Positions 29,155 to 36,517 of a DNA stretch of 64,000 nucleotides are shown in pieces. This stretch comes from a virus. The stretch lies in the IMG/VR virus record IMGVR_UViG_3300047560_002175, positions 107,593 through 171,592 of that record; one strand, written 5' to 3'. The position numbers were made by a program, and so were the translations under genes. How positions within the stretch are numbered: the first letter of the stretch is position 1; every line of letters begins with the position of its first letter. Below the pieces are notes generated by a model. That model was given only the letters and a program-made list of their open reading frames with translations. It did not search any database and was not told the origin of the DNA.

Positions 29155-29189
29155 AGTATGATTATACTACAAATTACATCATGTGTCAA

Positions 29190-29486
29190 TTACTTATTAA
29201 GCCGTCTTTTAGCTGTGCTTTTAGCAATACCTGAAAGGTCAGCTTTTGGTTCTTGCATATCTACTGCATTGTCCGGTTGTTGCGGAGCAGTTGTTTTAAG
29301 TCTTAATCCAATTTGATCATAACCGTCAACATATTTTGCTAATTCGGGATCATTGTTAAATAATTCTTCAAAACCGGTACTATCAATAGCAGGAGCAGCA
29401 CCATTTAAACTTTTATTGATATCTATATATGTAAGAGTTTCTGGTGCTTCGCGTCTGTTTGCATCTGCTTGTAACTGACGTAACAT
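29190..29486 (-). CDS. Hypothetical protein (98 aa)
   Basis: Starts MLRQLQADANRREAPETLTY; mixed helical composition with SGIAKSTAKRRLNK at the basic C-terminus. It lies between the exonuclease and the 329-aa head-associated candidate. No known domain seen. Confidence 0.55.
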   Translation of the reverse strand: MLRQLQADANRREAPETLTYIDINKSLNGAAPAIDSTGFEELFNNDPELAKYVDGYDQIGLRLKTTAPQQPDNAVDMQEPKADLSGIAKSTAKRRLNK

Positions 29487-29512
29487 CAGTTTAAGCGGTT
29501 CAAGCGTTTCTA

Positions 29513-30502
29513 CTACTTTTTTTTTGAGGTTAACATCATACCAAGTTTACGGCTGTACTCAACACTTTCACGTTTTAAACGTCCAGCATCAGGCATTTCT
29601 TCTTCTGGATTACCTGGCATTGGAGCACCGCCCTCTGGGCTACCTGGAGCAGGAGCACCACCTTCTGGGCCACCTGGCATTGGCGCACCACCTGGAGCAG
29701 GAGCACCGCCAGGAGCAGGAGCAGGAGCACCGCCGGCTGCACCCATAGTATCTGGTTCTTCACCTGATACAATTGACAAACCAGTTGTAAATCCTTGGCG
29801 TGCTTGTTCTAAAGCGTTGTAAATTGTTTCAAATGCAGGACGTACTGCTTCGTTATATCTGTGTGCAACATCGCTACCTGCAATTTGTTTAATTTCGTCT
29901 AACAATTCTAAGAACTGTTCTGAACGCATTGCAGCAACGTCTTCTAACCATCCAGTTACACGATCAACAATGTCGCGTGTAGCCATAATTACTTCAGCGC
30001 GTGTTTCTTCGTTTTCTAACAAGATCCAGCTGGCTTGTGATTCATTTAAATCATAGCGTAATTTTAATTCTGCAGTTAGTTCACGACGATCTGATTCGCC
30101 TAATGAAATTCTACGAATTGCACTATCAATCCAACTGTCAGGTACTGAACATTTTTCAGCACGTTGACGTAATGTACGTTGTGCATATCCTTCTTGAGTT
30201 TTTTGTTTTTTCTTTTTAATCATATTTTCAACAGGTGTTTTTTCACAGTTTTCACGTTCGTATATTTCTTGATTGATAACATCAAGGAACATACGTGTTT
30301 TTTGATATTCTGAATTTTCAATAACTGTGCTGTAACTTTCGTTCATTTCAAATTGGCTAATTTTAGTACGCAATTTATTACGTGCATCTTCAAGCTGTGC
30401 ATCTGAAAAGTTTTCTAATTGTAATTTATAACCAAAGTTTTTAGCTAAACTTTCGTTTAGTTTCAAACTTGTCATTGGTTGATTTAAATCATTAATTTGC
30501 AT
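29513..30502 (-). CDS. Helical protein with Pro/Gly/Ala-rich tail, candidate head-core protein
   Basis: 329 residues. Residues 1-220 are strongly helical and charged (LEDARNKLRTKISQFEMNES, AMRSEQFLELLDEIKQIAG). Residues about 228-295 are low-complexity GGAPAP/GGAPMPGG repeats. The C-terminus RLKRESVEYSRKLGMMLTSKKK is basic. The N-terminus MQINDLNQP...LKLNESL has L-x-E-like sites but is only loosely similar to the capsid-targeting segments found elsewhere here. An exact TATAAATA late element precedes it. A scaffold/core role is a guess. Confidence 0.65.
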   Translation of the reverse strand: MQINDLNQPMTSLKLNESLAKNFGYKLQLENFSDAQLEDARNKLRTKISQFEMNESYSTVIENSEYQKTRMFLDVINQEIYERENCEKTPVENMIKKKKQKTQEGYAQRTLRQRAEKCSVPDSWIDSAIRRISLGESDRRELTAELKLRYDLNESQASWILLENEETRAEVIMATRDIVDRVTGWLEDVAAMRSEQFLELLDEIKQIAGSDVAHRYNEAVRPAFETIYNALEQARQGFTTGLSIVSGEEPDTMGAAGGAPAPAPGGAPAPGGAPMPGGPEGGAPAPGSPEGGAPMPGNPEEEMPDAGRLKRESVEYSRKLGMMLTSKKK

Positions 30503-30530
30503 AATTGGTTCCTAGGTTATTCTTATTACG

Positions 30531-30538
30531 TATTTATA
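30531..30538 (-). promoter_or_regulatory. T4 late promoter, exact TATAAATA
   Basis: Minus-strand TATAAATACG, an exact match to the T4 late consensus, about 29 bases upstream of the ATG at 30502. It overlaps the stop codon of the 30534-30980 gene. Confidence 0.7.
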
Positions 30539-30980
30539 TAAAAGTTTGGCGAAACAAAAGTAAAATTAATTTCTTATAATGCTTGTATTGTAAGCTATTC
30601 TCTTCAAATTTAGTTAATAACACATCGTGATTACTAAGATCTGTTACAGTATCTAAATTATGTTTAAAAATTAAATTATCATTTGATAACACTGCGTACT
30701 TTCTATCTAACTCGTTAATTTCGTAATATTTGGCATAATGCCTGTGGTTGTATGCTTTTGATGCTATCAACGCACTACTTTTAAGATAATATTCATTAAT
30801 TAAGTCTTTAGTTGTTAAATTATACATGCCCCAGTTCAGATTGTCAAGTTGTTTAACAAGAAAATCTTTATAAACTAATGATCCATCAGGCATTACTGAT
30901 AATGGTAATGTAATTTGTAATTCCTGATCAAAATAACTTGCTATTTCTTTGATTACAGTTTTAGATGGATATTTTTTCAT
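30534..30980 (-). CDS. Hypothetical protein (148 aa)
   Basis: The first ATG is at 30980 (MKKYPSKTVIKEIASYFDQE); the frame upstream of it has only a TTG. It overlaps the preceding gene by 20 bases. Content is mixed helix/strand with many Tyr, Asn and Lys (HYAKYYEINELDRKYAVLSND). It ends RQTFI at the late promoter. Unknown function. Confidence 0.6.
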   Translation of the reverse strand: MKKYPSKTVIKEIASYFDQELQITLPLSVMPDGSLVYKDFLVKQLDNLNWGMYNLTTKDLINEYYLKSSALIASKAYNHRHYAKYYEINELDRKYAVLSNDNLIFKHNLDTVTDLSNHDVLLTKFEENSLQYKHYKKLILLLFRQTFI

Positions 30981-31170
30981 TTGCAACAACTGTTGGATCT
31001 TTAAATCCAATTTTCTTTACTAGACTTTTATGAATCATTCTTTCAACACAAACTTGTTCACGATTTTCAAGTTGTGATAACTTAACTGGCGTTTGTAATT
31101 TTTCTAATAACTTAGCTTCTTCGTTAGTAGTCCAAATTTCAAAGTCTGATATAAGTTCGTTTATTTTCAT
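30961..31170 (-). CDS. Small protein with MKINEL N-terminus (69 aa)
   Basis: Begins MKINELISDFEIW, similar to the recurring capsid-targeting-like leader in this genome although an ideal LxE site is not obvious. Remainder: helix (NEEAKLLEKLQTPVKLSQLE) and strand-rich end (KKIGFKDPTVVANEKISI). ATGA-coupled to the gene upstream. Confidence 0.6.
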   Translation of the reverse strand: MKINELISDFEIWTTNEEAKLLEKLQTPVKLSQLENREQVCVERMIHKSLVKKIGFKDPTVVANEKISI

Positions 31171-31613
31171 CTTAATCCGGCAATAGTTAGCATAGCTTCA
31201 AGTTCTGCAGATTCACGAACACGTTTTCCTCTAGCACCTCTTTCAAACTCTTTATCAACTACATCATCAATAAAATCATCGGTAGGATCACCACCAATAT
31301 CTTTATTTCCTTTTTTGCTAATTAAATCTTTTTCACCCATAGCTTCTGAAGTTTGTATATCAGTAGTGTCTATTTCAACATCTGAACCAACTTTAGGTCC
31401 AATTGGATCATGCGGGTGAGTATTTGTATTATCTATTGATAACACTTCTGGATTGATTGAGAATTTAGTTGGATCGTTTGGTGTAGATTGAAGTGCAGCT
31501 AATTGTTCTGGTGGAATAATGACTGTTGTACCATCTGGTTTAGTTAAAGTAACACCAGATGCATCATTTTTGGTTACTTTGAAATTTTCTTTTACAATTT
31601 CATTTACTTTCAT
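31167..31613 (-). CDS. Acidic protein with MKVNEI N-terminus (148 aa)
   Basis: Begins MKVNEIVKENFKVTKND, another capsid-targeting-like start. Residues about 20-45 (GVTLTKPDGTTVIIPPEQLAAL) form a beta pair. The middle is acidic and disordered and the end (ESAELEAMLTIAGLR) is helical. The final helix resembles C-termini of small virion-associated proteins in T4-like phages. Function unknown. Confidence 0.62.
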   Translation of the reverse strand: MKVNEIVKENFKVTKNDASGVTLTKPDGTTVIIPPEQLAALQSTPNDPTKFSINPEVLSIDNTNTHPHDPIGPKVGSDVEIDTTDIQTSEAMGEKDLISKKGNKDIGGDPTDDFIDDVVDKEFERGARGKRVRESAELEAMLTIAGLR

Positions 31614-31635
31614 TTTATTTCTCGGTAAGTTTCAG

Positions 31636-31872
31636 TTAGAATTTTATTAAAATTGTAACAACAGTCGAAAGTAAACCGGCTACAATTGTAGCAGTTGCTC
31701 CTATGATTACTTTGCTCATACTTGATTGGCTATCTTGTATTTTTGAAGCTAACGTTTCAACTTTTGTTTCAATCACAGTAAGACGTGATTCTAAATTTTG
31801 GTATCGTAAAGCACATAGTTCAACATGGCTTTCTAAGTTTTCTTTTTCTATATCTGTAGGTTTTAGTGACAT
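31636..31872 (-). CDS. Coiled-coil membrane protein, possible XhlA/holin-like
   Basis: 78 residues. Residues 10-50 are a heptad coiled coil (ENLESHVELCALRYQNLESR, VIETKVETLASKI) and residues 54-77 a single transmembrane helix (IIGATATIVAGLLSTVVTIL), ending KF. This order is that of XhlA/hemolysin-type lysis accessory proteins and some holins. GGAGCGATGAG precedes the ATG. A late-type ATAAATAT lies 46 bases upstream. A lysis role is plausible but unproven. Confidence 0.65.
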   Translation of the reverse strand: MSLKPTDIEKENLESHVELCALRYQNLESRLTVIETKVETLASKIQDSQSSMSKVIIGATATIVAGLLSTVVTILIKF

Positions 31873-31917
31873 CTCATCGCTCCATTGGTCGTTCGGTGAG
31901 TTACTCTTGTAACACTA

Positions 31918-31925
31918 ATATTTAT
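31918..31925 (-). promoter_or_regulatory. T4-type late promoter element ATAAATAT
   Basis: Minus-strand CAATAAATATT about 46 bases upstream of the coiled-coil membrane gene, overlapping the stop codon of the next gene upstream. Confidence 0.5.
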
Positions 31926-32344
31926 TGCTTTTTATGAAAAACAATATTCTTCAATTTTCCTTCAGTAATAAACACTGCATAGTTTTGATGCATTAATTCA
32001 TCTAACCCTTGTATATATGGTACTAGTTCAAAGTCTTGTTTAAGAAAACCAATTGGATCATCATCAACCTCAAAAACATGTTCACGTTCTGTGTAGAAGT
32101 CAAATCTCCAAACTCGTATTAGCTGGTTGGTATCAAACCCAATTAAACTTCCTTTAACCTCAGTGACAATTGGATTAGTACTAAAGTTGATATTAGAACG
32201 AATTCCAAGTGTTTGAAGAACAGTATTAAAGTTCTGTTCTTTCCATCGAGCAGCTTCTTTGCCAGGCTCTGCCCTATATTGCCCGGTATGTGTTATATCA
32301 ACATACGTGTAAAGTTTATATTCCATACTGTATTTAACAGTCAT
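31922..32344 (-). CDS. Hypothetical virion-region protein (140 aa)
   Basis: Begins MTVKYSMEYKLYTYVDITHTGQYRAEPGKEAARWKEQNF in two conserved-looking blocks. Later RVWRFDFYTEREHVFEVDDDPIGFLKQDFELVP is a beta/helix region, and it ends KNIVFHKKQ. Similar proteins occur in T4-like aquatic phages as uncharacterised conserved genes. The longer start at 32359 lies inside the terminator of the upstream gene and is rejected. Confidence 0.7.
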   Translation of the reverse strand: MTVKYSMEYKLYTYVDITHTGQYRAEPGKEAARWKEQNFNTVLQTLGIRSNINFSTNPIVTEVKGSLIGFDTNQLIRVWRFDFYTEREHVFEVDDDPIGFLKQDFELVPYIQGLDELMHQNYAVFITEGKLKNIVFHKKQ

Positions 32345-32377
32345 AAAAAAAGGGTTCATAAAAAATGAACCCTTTTT
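32345..32377 (-). terminator. Rho-independent terminator after the 161-aa virion gene
   Basis: A 13-bp stem (AAAAAGGGTTCAT with ATGAACCCTTTTT, 5-A loop at 32360-32364), followed on the minus strand by a T run. It decides the start of the next gene: the true ATG is at 32344, just past the hairpin. Confidence 0.92.
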
Positions 32378-32398
32378 GAATTAATAAACTAGGTTAAA

Positions 32399-32884
32399 TT
32401 AAGCTGTTGTAGCCCAAGATAAAGATTGTCCTGAGAACGCACCGTTACTAATAGTAACTGTAACACCAGCGCCTAAGTTGTCAGCGATGATTTTTTCAGC
32501 ATCACCCCAAATAGCACCACCTGATGATGCAACTGCGTTTGAACCGTCTTCACTGTCGTTTGCAGTGTCATCTGCAATGATTGCAACGAAGTCATTTGCA
32601 GTTGGTGGAAATACAGCATAAATTTCAGCAACTGTTTGTAATGCACGAATTGCAAGGCTATATTTACTCAATGCAGCGTATTGATCACCGTCATTTGAGT
32701 TAGTACCATTTTGATATGTTAAGTTAGTACCAGTAGCGTTAATTTTGATTACACGCAATGTACGTGTGCCAAAGTTAGTAAATTTAAGACCAGTTCCATA
32801 TGTTTGTTGAACAGACATTTTACCGTAGTTAGCAGCTACGTTTGTTTTACTGTTTGTCAACGATGCGTCGAATAATGATGGCAT
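32399..32884 (-). CDS. Small virion-type protein (161 aa)
   Basis: Begins MPSLFDASLTNSKTNVAANYG after AGGAGAT, which favours the ATG at 32884 over the longer frame. Beta-rich middle (RTLRVIKINATGTNLTYQNG) and acidic helices (AVFPPTANDFVAIIADDTAN). It ends in NGAFSGQSLSWATTA. It forms a single-gene unit with a late-type element upstream and a strong terminator, so probably abundant in the virion. Confidence 0.72.
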   Translation of the reverse strand: MPSLFDASLTNSKTNVAANYGKMSVQQTYGTGLKFTNFGTRTLRVIKINATGTNLTYQNGTNSNDGDQYAALSKYSLAIRALQTVAEIYAVFPPTANDFVAIIADDTANDSEDGSNAVASSGGAIWGDAEKIIADNLGAGVTVTISNGAFSGQSLSWATTA

Positions 32885-32937
32885 GATTTGTATCTCCTCT
32901 ATTACCATATAACTTACACTCTGTAAGTATTGTAATA

Positions 32938-32945
32938 TTATTTAG
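32938..32945 (-). promoter_or_regulatory. Late-promoter-like CTAAATAA
   Basis: Minus-strand GCTAAATAATAT about 54 bases upstream of the ATG at 32884; a variant of the recurrent element. Confidence 0.4.
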
Positions 32946-32969
32946 CTTTAAGAGTGAAATTATATAGTA

Positions 32970-33218
32970 TTATTTGCTTTCTTGAATACGTTTGATACTA
33001 CGTTTAAACTTGTTAGTGTCGCTTGATTTAATACTGTTAATGAATCTACGTTCTAATTCTATTGCAGTTTCGACATCATAATTTTCTTTAATTAGTTCAA
33101 TTAGGTTAATTGCACTTTGAATTATATTTGAACCTCGACTCTCAATAATTAAGTTTATATCTCTACTAACACCAATGTCGCTAAGTTCTTGTAATATTGA
33201 TCGTGTACTCTTTTTCAT
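32970..33218 (-). CDS. Small helical hypothetical protein (82 aa)
   Basis: Begins MKKSTRSILQELSDIGVSRD; predominantly helical and basic at the end (SSDTNKFKRSIKRIQESK). ILQE is a possible prohead-protease-like site, but the start only loosely resembles the MK(I/V)xE(I/L) pattern. It directly follows the zinc peptidase gene (2-base gap). Confidence 0.55.
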   Translation of the reverse strand: MKKSTRSILQELSDIGVSRDINLIIESRGSNIIQSAINLIELIKENYDVETAIELERRFINSIKSSDTNKFKRSIKRIQESK

Positions 33219-33220
33219 AA

Positions 33221-33622
33221 TTATTCCACTGATGGTTGTTTAAACAGATTAGGATGCATTTTACCCCATTTACGCATAACCACAGCAGCTTGGGCATTAG
33301 CTTCGTTTTCGTGTGGACTCCCATCCATACCGCTATCTGGTGTTAGTTCGTTATTTAGATCTTGTCGGTAGTGTACTAGTTCATGTGCCAATGTTCTACA
33401 AACATCCATAATATGTCTATTTGACAAAGTAACTGTAATATGATGATTACCGTAACCGCCAAATGAGCGATGTTTTGCACTAATTTTATTACCATCTTGT
33501 AAATCAATGTTAGGTAAATTATCTAACCCTAATTCACTTGCTGCAAATTCGATAAATTTATCAATAATGCGAGATGCTTTATCACGACTAAGACCTTCTG
33601 TTAAAATTTCTTTTACTTTCAT
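33221..33622 (-). CDS. Zincin metallopeptidase-like protein with capsid-targeting-like N-terminus
   Basis: 133 residues. RTLAHELVHYRQDL carries the HExxH zinc/catalytic motif, and ENEANAQAAV downstream supplies a possible third acidic ligand. The N-terminus MKVKEILTEGLSRDK has an L-x-E site (LTE) matching T4 prohead-protease preference. Fold class (SprT/WLM-like mini-peptidase) is inferred from the helix with HELVH and flanking strands. If packaged in the head, it could act early in the next cell. A late-type GTAAATAC lies just upstream. Confidence 0.78.
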   Translation of the reverse strand: MKVKEILTEGLSRDKASRIIDKFIEFAASELGLDNLPNIDLQDGNKISAKHRSFGGYGNHHITVTLSNRHIMDVCRTLAHELVHYRQDLNNELTPDSGMDGSPHENEANAQAAVVMRKWGKMHPNLFKQPSVE

Positions 33623-33626
33623 ATTA

Positions 33627-33634
33627 GTATTTAC
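33627..33634 (-). promoter_or_regulatory. Late-promoter-like GTAAATAC
   Basis: Minus-strand GTAAATAC 5 bases before the peptidase ATG. As at 17388 and 50665, this spacing is too short for an ordinary leader, so this is a weak call. Confidence 0.3.
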
Positions 33635-33639
33635 CTATA

Positions 33640-35937
33640 TTATCTAGCTATCTCAGTAATTCTCATCCATAGGGCAGTTGATGAGTTTGTAATAGTTATA
33701 TTATCATCTGCACTATCTCTACGAACCCCAACAGTAATAGACTTTGCAGTTACGTTTGTGTTTGTGTATCTACCAGTTAAGGGAAATAGAGCACCTGTTC
33801 TAAAACTTTCGTTGCTCTTTGTCATCTGCCGACTGTAGGTAATTTCAGCTCCATCTACTTTAATACGAGAAAAATAGCTGTCTGTACCGGCACCGCCTGT
33901 ATCAGATGCTGCTGAATATGCAGCCACGTGAACATGAATAATTAGATAACTTGAACTACTCGATGGCGTATAACTATAGGTGATAAAATCTGTATCACTA
34001 TTGCTAGTAGCTACTGTTGTCGTATTAACAGTAAATTCTGTATTGCTTAACATAGTATCTTTAATAATCTGCCCAGCTCTATAAGAACCTGGTAGTACAA
34101 ACCCGGCGGTCGCTAGATTACCAGTGGTATCAATCGCTGCTTTTACCGATCCACCTGTTTCGTTTAGATTATATACAAATCGTAGTAACTGTCCACTTAG
34201 AACACTAAATTGTCCATTCCAACTATCAAGCGCAAAGTTAGTATTATTGGCATAATACAGTAAGAGACCAGGTGTGTCTGTACTTCCGTTATCTAAAGTA
34301 ATATCACCGGTTGCATATCCAGTCTTAGTAAATGTATTAGATCCAAAGTTATTAAGACCGGTAGTTCTTAAACCTGCTAATGTACCAACACTTGTTAAAC
34401 TACTATTAACAACATTGTTTCCTAATGTCGTACCAGACAACGCAGACGTGCCTGCAATATAATATGCCATTCCAGCATCAATATCAATGTTATTTCCAAC
34501 AAAGATATTAGCGGATACACCTAGTGTCCCTGTTATATTAACGGTATTAGATATGTGATTATATGTTGAACCACCAGTGCCGCGAGTAAATTGAATATAG
34601 CCATTGGAAGTAAGTGCAGATAGAGTTCCAACACTTGTTAAACTTGAACCAACTACGGTTGAGTTTAATGATGTTCCAGTTAAGGTCGTCGCTGCTGCGG
34701 TAACAGTTTTACTTTCACCTAATGATATTTGTGTACCATTAATATAGAATAAGCTATTGGCTAATTTAGCATTACTAATACTACCAGCTAACATTGTATT
34801 TGTTACGGTTCCTGTATCTGTAGTATAAACACCATTAGTTACAGTTGCAGCATTGCCAGATGATGTAATGTAACCACTATCATTTGTAAACGCGCTTAAC
34901 GTTGTAGGTTTATTAGTTAGATTATTATAATCAGTAGTACCAGCTGGTCCTGTAAGTCCTTGTGGACCTTGATCTCCAGTATCACCCTTAGGTCCCTGTA
35001 TGCCCTGAATTCCTTGTGCACCAGTTGCCCCAGTTGCCCCAGTGTCACCTGTAAGTCCTTGTGGTCCAGTTAACCCAGTATCACCCTTAGGTCCCTGTAT
35101 GCCTTGAATTCCTTGTGGTCCAGTTGCTCCAGTATCACCTTTAAGTCCTTGTGCACCAGTTGCTCCAGTATCACCTTTAAGTCCTTGTGGTCCAGTTAAA
35201 CCAGTATCGCCCTTAGGTCCCTGTATGCCTTGTGCACCAGTTGCACCAGTTGCACCAGTATCGCCTTTAAGTCCTTGTATGCCTTGTATACCTTGCGGGC
35301 CAGTTGCCCCAGTTGCGCCTGTATCACCTTTGAGTCCTTGCGGTCCAGTTGCCCCAGTTGCGCCTGTAGCACCGGTTGGGCCAACAATAGGTCCAATGTA
35401 ATCCCATTGTCCAAGTGTTAAATTCCAAAACCATAGTGCACCGTTTACATGTGGTAATATGCCAGTAGTAACAATCCAACCGTGACCTGCATAATCATTT
35501 AAATTAGTCGGAACTGCAGGTAGTGCTGATTCAGTTGCAACTGTTCCTTGGAGCTGTACACTAATACCTTGTGCACCAGTAGCTCCTGTGTCACCTTTTG
35601 GTCCTTGCGGTCCAGTTGCGCCTGTAGCACCGGTTGCACCAGTAACGCCTGCAGGACCTTGAATTCCTTGTACACCTTGTGGTCCTGCTGGGACAGCAGC
35701 CCATAATACAGTAGTACCATTAGTTTGTAAAAAATTACCACTTTGATTGGCTTGATCTGGATAACTAGCAGTACCACTACCGCTACCACTAATAATTATA
35801 CCACCAGGAGTTATACCGTCTGATACTCTAATAGTATTACTTTCACTATCATACCAAAGACGATTTAATTGCCCAATACGTGTATTACCGTCGTTATAAT
35901 CTCGATAACTAGTAAAAAAATCTTGTGTGAATGCCAC
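33640..35937 (-). CDS. Collagen-like tail fibre (765 aa, GTG start)
   Basis: Starts with GTG (MAFTQDFF). The [20 protein letters not shown] motif near residue 30 is the fibre N-terminal beta motif shared with the 15329-17383 gene. Two Gly-X-Y collagen runs (about residues 83-120 and 185-350) flank a small domain ([21 protein letters not shown]). The C-terminal half (about 350-765) is beta-rich with repeated [12 protein letters not shown] and LGNNVV segments, ending in a compact domain (YSFSRIK-like beta strands, [14 protein letters not shown]). Likely a receptor-binding fibre. Confidence 0.86.
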   Translation of the reverse strand: MAFTQDFFTSYRDYNDGNTRIGQLNRLWYDSESNTIRVSDGITPGGIIISGSGSGTASYPDQANQSGNFLQTNGTTVLWAAVPAGPQGVQGIQGPAGVTGATGATGATGPQGPKGDTGATGAQGISVQLQGTVATESALPAVPTNLNDYAGHGWIVTTGILPHVNGALWFWNLTLGQWDYIGPIVGPTGATGATGATGPQGLKGDTGATGATGPQGIQGIQGLKGDTGATGATGAQGIQGPKGDTGLTGPQGLKGDTGATGAQGLKGDTGATGPQGIQGIQGPKGDTGLTGPQGLTGDTGATGATGAQGIQGIQGPKGDTGDQGPQGLTGPAGTTDYNNLTNKPTTLSAFTNDSGYITSSGNAATVTNGVYTTDTGTVTNTMLAGSISNAKLANSLFYINGTQISLGESKTVTAAATTLTGTSLNSTVVGSSLTSVGTLSALTSNGYIQFTRGTGGSTYNHISNTVNITGTLGVSANIFVGNNIDIDAGMAYYIAGTSALSGTTLGNNVVNSSLTSVGTLAGLRTTGLNNFGSNTFTKTGYATGDITLDNGSTDTPGLLLYYANNTNFALDSWNGQFSVLSGQLLRFVYNLNETGGSVKAAIDTTGNLATAGFVLPGSYRAGQIIKDTMLSNTEFTVNTTTVATSNSDTDFITYSYTPSSSSSYLIIHVHVAAYSAASDTGGAGTDSYFSRIKVDGAEITYSRQMTKSNESFRTGALFPLTGRYTNTNVTAKSITVGVRRDSADDNITITNSSTALWMRITEIAR

Positions 35938-35939
35938 AA

Positions 35940-36197
35940 TTAGCTCTCAAATGGTCCATCATCATCTGCTAAGTCAAATACAGATTTAAGACCTGCTGAT
36001 TTTTTTAATAATTCAATTTTTTGTTGTAATGGCGGTGTAAACGGACCAGGTTCTTCATCTTCAGAATTACTTACATTGGAAGATGTTTCTCCATTCATAT
36101 TATTATGGACGTGTACTACTACCGGTTGTTGTGTATTACCGTTTTCAATTTTATCTAATCGAGAAATTAATGATCTTAATAATTCTTGAATTGTCAT
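35940..36197 (-). CDS. Small protein with PLQQ motif, paralogue A
   Basis: 85 residues. N-terminal helix [20 protein letters not shown], then His/Asn-rich [12 protein letters not shown], an acidic linker (SEDEEPGPF) and [16 protein letters not shown]. The last motif is shared with the neighbouring 36197-36487 product, so the two are diverged duplicates. One-base overlap joins the genes. Such pairs occur near fibre genes of T4-like aquatic phages. Function unknown. Confidence 0.65.
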   Translation of the reverse strand: MTIQELLRSLISRLDKIENGNTQQPVVVHVHNNMNGETSSNVSNSEDEEPGPFTPPLQQKIELLKKSAGLKSVFDLADDDGPFES

Positions 36198-36487
36198 TAT
36201 AGTATACCTTTAATTATTTGTTTTAATCTCGATAAATCATCTGGGGTATCATCACTATCGTCATCTTTACCAATATCTTCGGGTTCTGTAATTTTGTCTA
36301 TAACTGCACTATCTTTACCAACCGCTGCTTTTTTAAGTTCTAATTCTTGTTGTAGTGGTGACACATAGATTGGATTCTCATCAGGTTCTTCTGAGTCATT
36401 GTTACCTGCTACATCAATTTCTGGATCACCGTCACCGTTTATTCTAATATTAATAGGTACGTTGATTGTAAATTCTCTTGCTCTCAT
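36197..36487 (-). CDS. Small protein with PLQQ motif, paralogue B
   Basis: 96 residues beginning MRAREFTINVPINIRINGDGD. The acidic middle (NNDSEEPDENP) leads to SPLQQELELKKAAVG, the counterpart of paralogue A, and an acidic helical C-terminus (DDLSRLKQIIKGIL). The MRAREF start loosely resembles other capsid-targeting-like leaders here. AGGATTTATA precedes the ATG. Confidence 0.65.
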   Translation of the reverse strand: MRAREFTINVPINIRINGDGDPEIDVAGNNDSEEPDENPIYVSPLQQELELKKAAVGKDSAVIDKITEPEDIGKDDDSDDTPDDLSRLKQIIKGIL

Positions 36488-36517
36488 TATAAATCCTTTA
36501 GCTATACTGTACTTATC

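Noticed and set aside
32345-32359. Earlier ATG (MNPFF) for the 31922 gene
   Set aside because: That start lies inside a terminator hairpin; MTVKYS at 32344 is the likely start.
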